Assembly: GCA_021797815.1 (NCBI GenBank)
Contig: JAJZYZ010000027.1
Location: 1-32,443 of the forward strand
Source: Bacillota bacterium
Lineage (GTDB): Bacteria; Bacillota; Sulfobacillia; Sulfobacillales; JAIMBI01
Length of the DNA stretch: 32,443 nt
Reading direction: 5' to 3'
Position 1 is the first letter of the stretch, and the number at the start of each line of letters is the position of its first letter. This document shows positions 15,982-25,587 of the stretch, one piece after another. Position numbers and translations under genes: made by a program. Under the pieces are notes generated by a model. The model was given only the letters and a program-made list of their open reading frames with translations, was not told where the DNA came from and did no database searches.

Positions 15982-16393
15982 ATTCTTCCTCCCCTCAAGA
16001 AGCTTACCGTCCCAGGGTGCCATATGTCGGACGCTCGCGGCACCGGAACAGTTCGCGACCATCGTGCCTGGTGATAGGGGCCACGTGACCGTTCTGACGG
16101 TCGACATGAGCACGGCGCATCCCGGTGACCGCCTCCACTGTTCTCGGGCTCCGTTGTTCCAAAGAAGCCATCGGACCGAAAAGCGCACGCCCATGCTCTC
16201 CTGCGACCGTCTCGTCGGCGATCGGCCGTACGCCAAGCGTGGGCCCGCTCGAGGCGGCGTGAGAGGCGGCGTGAATTGAAGCTTGCGGAGGGGCTGTCTC
16301 GCGACCAGGCATGGAGCACGCGGTCCAGGGGCGTTTTCGACGCCGGGTCTCGGCCGGACCCGTCATATAATTGGCTGGAGAGGGGGTGGCGGC
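15982..16393. other. Divergent intergenic region
   Basis: About 410 bp between two divergent small genes. It contains a TATAAT box at 16366-16371 for the rightward gene and a 12-bp tandem duplication (GAGGCGGCGTGA) near 16252-16275. No gene with an RBS was found. Confidence 0.45.
16366..16371 (+). promoter_or_regulatory. -10 box (TATAAT)
   Basis: A consensus TATAAT lies 22 nt before the GTG at 16394. There is no recognisable -35 box. Confidence 0.4.
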
Positions 16394-16684
16394 GTGGACG
16401 ACGACCTGGCTGAAAGTCTTCTGGAGCGTTATTACGAGGAGGCGGCGATTGAAGGGCCGGTGGTGGTGGAGTTTGTCGAGCGTGCCCTGGAGGGCCGCTA
16501 CGGGCCCTTGGAACCACCTGTCATCGTGACCTTTCTGGACCGCCTGGAAGTTATCCTGGCCGGCAATATCGAAATTCGCCTGGAGGAGGCACCGGGTCAA
16601 GAGCACGCCGCCGATGAAGCGTTGGAAGAGGTACGGGAGGAACTTGGCCGCGCCCGTCAAATGGTGGCGGAGGCGGATGTGTGA
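16394..16684 (+). CDS. Hypothetical acidic helical protein, 96 aa
   Basis: A 96-residue protein beginning MDDDLAESLLERYYEE, very rich in Glu, Asp, Leu and Ala. It appears almost entirely helical and ends in an amphipathic stretch ALEEVREELGRARQMVAEADV with coiled-coil character. The start is GTG at 16394 with a G-rich RBS (AGGGGGTGG) just upstream and a TATAAT box before it. No family recognised; it is probably a small cytoplasmic adaptor or regulator, but that is only an impression from composition. Confidence 0.6.
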   Translation: MDDDLAESLLERYYEEAAIEGPVVVEFVERALEGRYGPLEPPVIVTFLDRLEVILAGNIEIRLEEAPGQEHAADEALEEVREELGRARQMVAEADV

Positions 16685-17115
16685 CACCCCGAAAGCTCTA
16701 GATGGGCCCGAAAACGGGCTGACGCCGGATCGCTGGCCATCGGTTACGGAGGATGACCCGCCGTCGGGAGGGGCTCTCCCGGCCACGTTGAACCGGTGAC
16801 ACTCAAGCGGTCGGGGACATTCTCGGCCCCGCCGGTGACAGACTCGGAGTCTCGGCCCGGCCGCATGGCACGTAAGCCATTTCGGTCTCGGATCGCCCGA
16901 ACCTTGACCGGCGCCCTCCCACTGAGCGCACACCCATGCCGATCCGTCGGCCACGGTGGCCCCCGCGGCCAGGCACATCCGCGCCGCTCGCACCCGGCGA
17001 CTGTGATGGCAGGCCGTGCGCCGGGTGCTCCGCTCAGACTCGGTTTTTTGAATACGCCCGGCTCTCGCAACCGCCGGGGCGAGCCGGCCTCTCCGCTATC
17101 TGGGGCCGTCCCCGG
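16685..17115. other. Intergenic region, nothing recognised
   Basis: About 430 bp between the end of the 96-aa gene and the end of ispF (convergent). No RNA gene, RBS-supported frame or strong terminator is visible. Confidence 0.45.
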
Positions 17116-17586
17116 TCAGCCGAGCGGCCCCTCCAGCAGCACCACGGCCACAGACGCCACGCCCTCCCGGCGCCCGACGACGCCGAGGCCGTCTCCCGTC
17201 TTGAACTTGACGGAGACGGCCTCGCACGCGATGAGGGTAGAGATGCGTTCCACCATCGCCTCGCGATAAGGGGAGAGGCGCGGTGCCTCGGCCATTATGG
17301 TCAGGTCCGCGTTGACCACACGGAAACCTCGGGCGGTGACAAGCGCCATCACCTCGGCCAGAAGCTTCACACTGGAGACTCCCGGAGCCACCCGATCGCG
17401 CGGAAACCAGCTTCCCAGATCGCCTGCTCCCACGGCGCCGAGAAGGGCATCCATCAAGGCGTGGAGCGCTACATCGGCGTCGGAGTCTCCGTACAGGCCG
17501 AGCTCGTGAGGAATCGCTATGCCGGCCAGGAACAGTTCGCGCCCGGCACAGAGGGGATGCACGTCGTACCCCTGTCCCACCCTCAT
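17116..17586 (-). CDS. ispF: 2-C-methyl-D-erythritol 2,4-cyclodiphosphate synthase
   Basis: A 156-residue enzyme of the MEP isoprenoid pathway that cyclises CDP-ME 2-phosphate with release of CMP. The zinc ligands Asp8 and His10 (GYDVHPL) and His42 (DADVALHALMDALLGA) are present, as is the C-terminal FKTGDGLGVVGRREGV. Length matches the family (about 157). The start ATG at 17586 has GGGAGG 7 nt upstream and overlaps the ispD stop by one base (TGATG). Confidence 0.95.
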   Translation of the reverse strand: MRVGQGYDVHPLCAGRELFLAGIAIPHELGLYGDSDADVALHALMDALLGAVGAGDLGSWFPRDRVAPGVSSVKLLAEVMALVTARGFRVVNADLTIMAEAPRLSPYREAMVERISTLIACEAVSVKFKTGDGLGVVGRREGVASVAVVLLEGPLG

Positions 17587-18248
17587 CAGGGCGCCTCCCT
17601 AAAGTGGTCCCGCAGCCACTGCCAGTCCTCCAGCGTGGTGATCTTGCGATTGTCGCGTTCCCCCTCGACCACGGCCACCGGGTGTCCGGCCCGTTCAAGC
17701 CAGCTCACGTCGTCGGTGACAGGCCCAGACGAAGCCGCCATGGCTTCCAGCACCCAATCGGTCCGGAAGATCTGGGGCGTCTGCGCCAGCACCACCGACG
17801 TGCGGGGGAGGGTTTCTAGGACGAAGCCCTCTCTCACCCGCTTGACGGTGTCAGCGGCCGGGAGCCCGGGGACGGCCGCCCCCGTAAGGAGGGCCGCCCG
17901 CAAGACGCGGTCGATGAGCTCTCGGGACACGAGTGGTCTTGCCGCGTCATGCACCGCCGCATATGGGCTACGCACGTGCCGGAGTCCTATGGCCGACGAT
18001 TCCGAGCGTTCTTCGCCACCCTGCAGCACAGAGGTTGGAAAGGGCAGGGAGGATGCCTCCGCCTCCGCATCCCCGACGCGGTCCCGTTCCACCACCACCA
18101 CTGCCGCCTCAACTCGACCAGCAAAGCGAGACGCGGCCCACCACCATACGGGGCGCCCCTGAACCGTCCGCCACACCTTGTTCTCCCCGCCCAGGCGGGT
18201 GCCCCGGCCCGCCGCCACCAATACTACCGTGAGCGCTGTTTCCACCAC
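17586..18248 (-). CDS. ispD: 2-C-methyl-D-erythritol 4-phosphate cytidylyltransferase
   Basis: A 220-residue MEP-pathway enzyme forming CDP-methylerythritol from MEP and CTP. The nucleotide loop VLVAAGRGTRLGGENK carries the conserved Gly, Arg and Lys residues, though the usual PKQ after the loop is NKV. VHDAARPLV, LAQTPQIF, VTDDVSWLERAGH and NRKITTLEDW are all family motifs. Two adjacent GTG codons (18248 and 18245) can start the protein; the GGAGGAGG about 13 nt upstream is rather far away. It is coupled to ispF. Confidence 0.93.
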   Translation of the reverse strand: MVETALTVVLVAAGRGTRLGGENKVWRTVQGRPVWWWAASRFAGRVEAAVVVVERDRVGDAEAEASSLPFPTSVLQGGEERSESSAIGLRHVRSPYAAVHDAARPLVSRELIDRVLRAALLTGAAVPGLPAADTVKRVREGFVLETLPRTSVVLAQTPQIFRTDWVLEAMAASSGPVTDDVSWLERAGHPVAVVEGERDNRKITTLEDWQWLRDHFREAP

Positions 18249-18640
18249 CCGCAGAACGCCGCCTCCTCCGTTGGCCGTGAATGAGATTTATTGGTCCTAA
18301 CCCTACGGCTTGCGGACGCCGGGAGCAACGATCGACCCGGAGGCGGCAGGGGGCGGGGTAGAAGGGGCCGCGCCGAGCTCGGCGGCCATCCGCCACGTTC
18401 AATCCGAAGGGGGCAGCACCCGTACGGCTCACGACCGACATGCCCTGATGAGAGCACCGGACTTCGCCGGAAATCACGCCCGGCGTCCTCGAGGACCGAT
18501 AGCAGCGTGCTTCCGCCTGACCGACGGCCAGGCCGGGACGGCCGGCGGGGGCTCCTTTCCGCGATCGCGCGGCCATGGCACACGACGAAGACGAGCCCGT
18601 GCCGGCACGGACTCGTCTCTGGCCAGCGACAGCAGTCTTG
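18249..18640. other. Intergenic region between yacL and ispD
   Basis: About 390 bp with no supported gene. It contains a strong hairpin just after yacL (18590-18617) and otherwise only GC-rich sequence. In many Firmicutes the yacL-ispD gap is short, so the length is unusual. Confidence 0.45.
18590..18617 (-). terminator. Hairpin after yacL (terminator-like)
   Basis: GACGAG-C-CCGTGC pairs with GCACGG-A-CTCGTC around a CG centre, giving a 12-bp stem with one internal mismatch. It lies 23 nt beyond the yacL stop. There is no T-run, so termination may be inefficient or factor-assisted. Confidence 0.45.
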
Positions 18641-19744
18641 TTACTGCGCGTCGCTCGCGGCCGGCGACAGCACGGGCTTCAACTTGGCGAAGATCATGCG
18701 GCCGGCCGCCGTCTGCAACACCGAGGTGACCAGCACACTTACGGTCTGGCCGACGTGTTTCCGGCCGCCATCCACCACAATCATCGTGCCGTCGTCCAGG
18801 TAGCCGACGCCCTGGCCCATCTCCTTGCCGTCCTTGACCACGAGGACCAGCATCTCTTCCCCCGGCAGCACCACCGGCTTTACCGCATTGGCCAACTCAT
18901 TGATGTTGAGAACCGGCACACCCTGGAGGTCGGCCACCTTGTTCAGGTTGAAGTCATTGGTGATGACCTTGCCGTCCATCATCTTGGCGAGCTTCAGGAG
19001 CTTGATGTCCACCTCTGATGCCGAGTCCACATCCTTCTCGTAAATCTGGACGGGCATCTTGAGCTCTTTTTGTATCCGGTTCAGGACGTCGAGGCCCCGG
19101 CGCCCGCGATTACGCTTTAAGACGTCTGCCGAATCGGCGATGTGCCGCAGCTCCTCCAGCACGAAGCCGGGAATGACCAGTGGCCCCTCCAGGAAGCCAC
19201 TCGCGCAGATGTCTGCAATCCGTCCGTCGATGATGACCGACGTGTCGAGAATCTTGGGCTTCGGTCCGTCGCCCCGACCTCGCGCGTTAGACAGCTTGGG
19301 AAGCCAGGCGCTCGGGCGAAGCAGGTCCTCCTTCTTTCGCGACGCCACACGCAGTCCCACGTAGCCGCATCCCACGTCAATCGCAAGACGGACGATGAGT
19401 CCCGGCGTGCCGAACGCCGCGAAGGGAGACCCGACCAGAAACGCCACCAGCAGGCCGACGATAAGTCCAATCGCTCCGGACATCAGGTCGGCCGAGGGCG
19501 TCCGCCACAGGCGCTGTTCTACCCACGACACGATATGGGTGGCCTGCCGAATGACCCAGTTCGCCGCAAAGAATCCCACCAGTGCGCCCGCCACCGCTCC
19601 CGCCACGGCATAAGCCCCTATGCGCGTGTAGCCGAGGCCGGCCAAAAAGGGCCAGGCATGCCACAACCCCCGGTTATCCAGGACCAGGCCCACCCCGAAA
19701 AGGGCGCCGATGACCGTAATAATCTGCCGCCATGTCCTGTGCAA
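18641..19744 (-). CDS. PIN/TRAM domain membrane protein (YacL family)
   Basis: A 367-residue protein with about four N-terminal membrane helices (roughly residues 9-23, 43-62, 88-106 and 112-130). A PIN nuclease domain begins KILDTSVIIDGRIAD (Asp167, Asp173), continues with ELRHIADS, and ends with VITNDFNLNKVA. A C-terminal TRAM RNA-binding domain covers about 295-355. YacL proteins are conserved beside disA and radA in Firmicutes and are proposed membrane-bound ribonucleases. The start is TTG at 19744, which has an excellent AGGAGGTGA 6 nt upstream. Confidence 0.9.
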   Translation of the reverse strand: MHRTWRQIITVIGALFGVGLVLDNRGLWHAWPFLAGLGYTRIGAYAVAGAVAGALVGFFAANWVIRQATHIVSWVEQRLWRTPSADLMSGAIGLIVGLLVAFLVGSPFAAFGTPGLIVRLAIDVGCGYVGLRVASRKKEDLLRPSAWLPKLSNARGRGDGPKPKILDTSVIIDGRIADICASGFLEGPLVIPGFVLEELRHIADSADVLKRNRGRRGLDVLNRIQKELKMPVQIYEKDVDSASEVDIKLLKLAKMMDGKVITNDFNLNKVADLQGVPVLNINELANAVKPVVLPGEEMLVLVVKDGKEMGQGVGYLDDGTMIVVDGGRKHVGQTVSVLVTSVLQTAAGRMIFAKLKPVLSPAASDAQ

Positions 19745-19947
19745 CGCGGGTCACCTCCTCATGCACTGCGTTTCCCCTCAGGCGGCGGAAAAATAAGCAC
19801 AATTTACGATTGCCGCCACTAACTCCGCCTGGGATCAGGCCCATCATCTCAGCTTTTGGCCGGAGCTTCCAGCCCTCCTGATGTCGATCGACCGTTTTCC
19901 CGGGCCATACTTACTGGAAGCTCCCAAAATGGCTCTACAATGCCAAA

Positions 19948-19976
19948 TTGACAGGCGAAAAGTCGATTCCTATAAT
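19948..19976 (+). promoter_or_regulatory. Perfect consensus sigma-A promoter
   Basis: TTGACA (19948-19953), a 17-bp spacer and TATAAT (19971-19976): both hexamers and the spacing match consensus exactly. It lies 30 nt before the ATG at 20007, so the leader is very short. It is the best promoter in the window. Confidence 0.85.
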
Positions 19977-20006
19977 GAGTGCACTTCGGGAAAGAGGGGG
20001 CGCCCC

Positions 20007-20417
20007 ATGGACACTCCGATGGAACCGGCGCGACTGTTGCAGGCCTATCAGGACACCGTTGACGGCGCGCTCATCCGCCACCGCAGCATCCTGGACACGC
20101 TTTCCAAATCCCAGGAGGTCCATGCCCGTCTTTCCCGCGTCATTGCCACGGCCGTCACGGTGTGTGGCTGCATCTCCGTCGAGGCGGAACGTCAGCGCAT
20201 TCCCATGGACGCCGACCTGAACCACCTCCACCAGTATGTCCGCTCCCACATCGAGGGTACGTTGTGCGCGCGCTGCCGCGAGGAAGTGGAGGTAGAGCTC
20301 GGTCAGATGCTGTTTTACGAGACCGCACTGGCCTCGCTCTTCGGTCTCTCTCTGGACGCGGTGCTGAAGAGCGATCTTGCCCGGCTACGGACTCTCGGGG
20401 TGTTCAACCTCAGCTGA
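20007..20417 (+). CDS. Conserved small protein with CGC and CxxC motifs
   Basis: A 136-residue helical protein. After ALIRHRSILDTLSKSQEVHARLSRVIATAV comes a CGC pair, then IPMDADLNHLHQYVRSHIEG, a CARC pair, and a helix ELGQMLFYETALASLFGLSLDAVL, ending LGVFNLS. The four cysteines could bind a metal. I recall proteins of this layout near disA in clostridial genomes, and the LFY.A.L...L.L...L helix recalls MazG-like proteins, but I cannot name a function. The ATG at 20007 has GAGGGGG 6 nt upstream and a perfect promoter. Its last 33 bp overlap the end of disA tail to tail. Confidence 0.8.
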   Translation: MDTPMEPARLLQAYQDTVDGALIRHRSILDTLSKSQEVHARLSRVIATAVTVCGCISVEAERQRIPMDADLNHLHQYVRSHIEGTLCARCREEVEVELGQMLFYETALASLFGLSLDAVLKSDLARLRTLGVFNLS

Positions 20418-21491
20418 ACGACTTCGGGCCCGCGCCTCCATGATCCGCCGCGCGGCGACGATGCGTGCCTCCTCGAAGCGGCTCAGGCCGGACGGCTGAG
20501 ACAGCTCGGACACGTCGGCCCGACATACGGCCCTGAATCCTCCCGAGACTACCCGCAACGCGTGATCGGCGCGGTTTGGGCTGAGGCCGGCGAGCCTGGT
20601 CAGGAACCTGAAGCCTCGGGGCTCCACGACATGGTCCGGGTCCCAGGGCGCAATTCCGATGCGTTCTCCCCAGATGGCGAGACTCTTGGTCACCTGATCG
20701 TCCGGCAAGGGTGTCCCCGGCGGGCAGTAGTCCCGCCACACGGCCGCCACCTCCCCCAGTTCATCCTGTACGTCCGCCATCTGCCATTCCACCATCCGTC
20801 CTTCGCGGCCCATCTCTGCCACCATCACGGCGAGATCGTCCTGCATCCGCGCGAGGACGCTCGCACGCCGCAGGATGTGGGCCACGAGGCCCGCACGCGC
20901 CTGACCCTGCCATTCCTGCAGGGCCAGAGCCGACAGCTCGGAAGCCAGCAAATTGTCGTACTGCATCAGGGAACTCACAGCCTGGGTGGCCTTCACGAGC
21001 AGGTAGCCGAGGTCGTGCAAGACATAGCGCAGAGGTCCGCGGTACACGGTGACAACGTTCCGGCGCTCGGAGACGGCAATCACGAGAGCGCCGGTCTGGC
21101 GAGCAACGCGCTCGGCGGTCCGATGGCGGATGCCAGTCTCGGCGGATTGAAAGACCATGGTCGGCACCAGCTGGACGTTAGCCGCGAGAATGTGCTCGAC
21201 CGCTTCATCAATCACGATGGCGCCGTCCATCTTGGACAACTCGTACAGGGCCGAGGGGTGGAAAGGGGCGTCAAGTCGAAAGCCTCCTTCCATCAGCCTC
21301 TCATTGAGCCCCCCCGTCGAAATGCCTGACTCCTTGGTCGAGTCGCCTGCGATGGCGTCAGCGTCGCCTGGATCGCTGACCACCACCAGGGCTCCCTTGC
21401 GCGCCCGTACGATACTGTCAAGGCCCTCCCTGAGGGCGGTCCCGGGCGCTACCTGCCGCAGGGTGTCCACCAGCATGTCATGACGTGTCAT
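20385..21491 (-). CDS. disA: Diadenylate cyclase DisA (DNA integrity scanning protein)
   Basis: A 368-residue c-di-AMP synthase. The DAC domain motifs are intact: DGA at 89-91 (MDGAIVIDEAVEHILAANVQ) and RHR at 122-124 (ETGIRHRTAERVARQTGALVIAVSERRNVV). A helical spine and a C-terminal helix-hairpin-helix region follow (RGFRFLTRLAGL ... AARRIMEAR). DisA scans DNA, stops at branched structures and lowers c-di-AMP output. Between VVV (36-38) and GGF (69-71) there are about 19 more residues than in Bacillus DisA. The start ATG at 21491 has GGAGGAG 10 nt upstream and overlaps the radA stop by 14 nt, so radA and disA are coupled, as in other Firmicutes. Confidence 0.94.
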   Translation of the reverse strand: MTRHDMLVDTLRQVAPGTALREGLDSIVRARKGALVVVSDPGDADAIAGDSTKESGISTGGLNERLMEGGFRLDAPFHPSALYELSKMDGAIVIDEAVEHILAANVQLVPTMVFQSAETGIRHRTAERVARQTGALVIAVSERRNVVTVYRGPLRYVLHDLGYLLVKATQAVSSLMQYDNLLASELSALALQEWQGQARAGLVAHILRRASVLARMQDDLAVMVAEMGREGRMVEWQMADVQDELGEVAAVWRDYCPPGTPLPDDQVTKSLAIWGERIGIAPWDPDHVVEPRGFRFLTRLAGLSPNRADHALRVVSGGFRAVCRADVSELSQPSGLSRFEEARIVAARRIMEARARSRSAEVEHPESP

Positions 21492-22857
21492 CGTCTGCGG
21501 GCTCCTCCATTCCTTTTGAGCCTCCAGGTCCCAGTGCCCGGATAGCGTCTCCGATGCGCCATACCGGCAGCACCGCCAGCGGCGCTTTGCCGGAAAACGG
21601 CACCAGCGCCCGGCCGGCGCCCAGCTGTGCCGCCTCCCGCAGCCGCTCGGCCATTCGCGGCGCGCGGCGCACCTCGCCGGTGAGGCCAAGCTCCCCGGCC
21701 AGCACCCAGTCATCGGGAATGGGAACGCCGGTTCGGCTGGAAACGACCGCCAGGGCGCACGCGAGGTCGACGGCTGGGTCCTCGACCTCGACACCGCCGG
21801 TTACCTTGATATATACGTCTTTGTCGTGAAGTCTCTGCCCACCATGGCGTTCCAGCACGGCCAGCACCAGGGCCGCCTGCGCCGAATCAATGCCGGTCAC
21901 CACGCGGCGGGGTATTCCCGACGCCCTGGACACAAGCGCCTGGACCTCCACCAGCATGGGTCGGCTTCCCTCCAGGACCGCCGCCACGGCCGAGCCTGGG
22001 GCGCCGCGGGGTCGTTCGGCGAGAAGGGCGCGGCTCGGGTCTTCCACGGCTACCAGGCCTTCGTGAGCCATATGAAACAGGCCCAGTTCATTCGTGGGGC
22101 CGAAGCGATTCTTGACGCCGCGCAGCATGCGGAAGAGGTGCTGACGGTCTCCCTCGAACATGAGCACGACATCAACCAGATGCTCGACCACCCGGGGTCC
22201 GGCAATCGAGCCCTCCTTATTGACATGGCCAATCAAAAAAATCGGGATGCTGGCGGACTTGGCTACTCGCATGAGGCGGGCGGCCACCTCGCGGACCTGG
22301 CTCACACTGCCGGGGGCGGACTCCAGATCCGGATCGGACACCGTCTGCAGAGAGTCCACCACCACCGCGCGCCACGGACGCGAGGCCAGCGCCTCTTCGT
22401 AGGCAGTCAGGTCGGTCCCATCGAGCAGATAAAGGTCATGGGTGTTCCCTCCCAGGCGCTCCGCGCGGAGCCGCGTCTGCAGGGCCGATTCCTCGGCGGT
22501 GGCGTACAGCACCGGGCCATCGCGGCTCATGAGCGTCGCGACCTGCAGCATCAGCGTAGATTTGCCGATGCCGGGATCTCCACCGAGGAGGATGAGGGCG
22601 CCCGGAACCAGGCCCCCGCCAAGGACCCGATCCACCTCTATGATGCCGGTCGACACACGCTCCAACGCCGCATCTCGCTGAACGCTCTCGAGCCGCACCG
22701 GCCCCGTAGAGCCAGAAGCGGATGCTGCACGGGGGCGCTCGGCTGCGATTGTCTCCTCGATCATGGTGTTAAAACTGTCGCAGCCGGGACAGCGGCCCAT
22801 CCAGCGCGGACTGGAGGAACCGCAGGCCTGGCACACGTAACGGACACGCTCTTTCAG
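21478..22857 (-). CDS. radA: DNA repair protein RadA, apparent CTG start
   Basis: A RecA-like branch-migration helicase. The N-terminal zinc finger is CQACG followed by CPGC. Walker A is GGDPGIGKST, Walker B AVVVDSLQTV, the RadA-specific KNRFG motif is present, and a Lon-like C-terminal domain ends near GKAPLAVLPVWRIGDA. The first conventional start is GTG at 22836, but that would begin directly at the first zinc Cys and has no RBS. A CTG at 22857-22855 gives the usual 7-8 residues before the finger. It has GGGGGTGAT centred at the right distance and overlaps the stop of a short leader ORF (CTGA). I therefore prefer CTG. The gene is followed by the coupled disA. Confidence 0.9.
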   Translation of the reverse strand: MKERVRYVCQACGSSSPRWMGRCPGCDSFNTMIEETIAAERPRAASASGSTGPVRLESVQRDAALERVSTGIIEVDRVLGGGLVPGALILLGGDPGIGKSTLMLQVATLMSRDGPVLYATAEESALQTRLRAERLGGNTHDLYLLDGTDLTAYEEALASRPWRAVVVDSLQTVSDPDLESAPGSVSQVREVAARLMRVAKSASIPIFLIGHVNKEGSIAGPRVVEHLVDVVLMFEGDRQHLFRMLRGVKNRFGPTNELGLFHMAHEGLVAVEDPSRALLAERPRGAPGSAVAAVLEGSRPMLVEVQALVSRASGIPRRVVTGIDSAQAALVLAVLERHGGQRLHDKDVYIKVTGGVEVEDPAVDLACALAVVSSRTGVPIPDDWVLAGELGLTGEVRRAPRMAERLREAAQLGAGRALVPFSGKAPLAVLPVWRIGDAIRALGPGGSKGMEEPADDDTS

Positions 22858-22919
22858 CCCATCACCCCCCGAGCCTCTTTCGCCGGGTAGACCGCGAGTC
22901 CTCTACCAAGAACGCGCAT
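22854..22919 (-). CDS. Putative leader ORF coupled to radA, 21 aa
   Basis: On the minus strand an ATG at 22919-22917, with GGAGG 8 nt upstream, opens a 21-codon frame beginning MRVLGRGLAVYP. Its TGA (22856-22854) overlaps the proposed CTG start of radA as CTGA. The peptide is basic and resembles no known protein. Its RBS and the stop/start overlap suggest a translational-coupling device rather than a protein with its own role. An alternative ATG 5 nt upstream opens a 20-codon frame ending inside the radA RBS. Confidence 0.35.
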   Translation of the reverse strand: MRVLGRGLAVYPAKEARGVMG

Positions 22920-23062
22920 GCCATGGTCCTCCTGCGCCGGAGTCCGAACCGCCCATCTCCCACCCGGCCGCCGCCACTCCCGACCGCCTTTTTCGCTCCG
23001 CCATAGCCGTGCCATCCACTCGACTCGTGGTGCGTCCGAGTGTGTCCGCCGCCGCAAAGCCA

Positions 23063-23099
23063 GACGACGGGGCGGACCTCTATGGTCTACCCCGTCGTC
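23063..23099 (-). terminator. Hairpin after clpC
   Basis: GACGACGGGG (23063-23072) pairs perfectly with CCCCGTCGTC (23090-23099), and an inner GACC/GGTC pair extends the stem. It begins 9 nt after the clpC stop. No T-run follows on either strand, so it may be an intrinsic terminator of low efficiency or an mRNA-stabilising 3' hairpin separating the ctsR operon from radA-disA. Confidence 0.5.
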
Positions 23100-23107
23100 C
23101 TCTCGCG

Positions 23108-25558
<2,451 letters not shown>

Positions 25559-25587
25559 GTTTTCGTCCCCCTCCTAGCACTCCTGGT

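Noticed and set aside
16252-16275. 12-bp tandem duplication as a regulatory repeat
   Set aside because: Only two copies, no relation to a promoter or palindrome; probably replication slippage.
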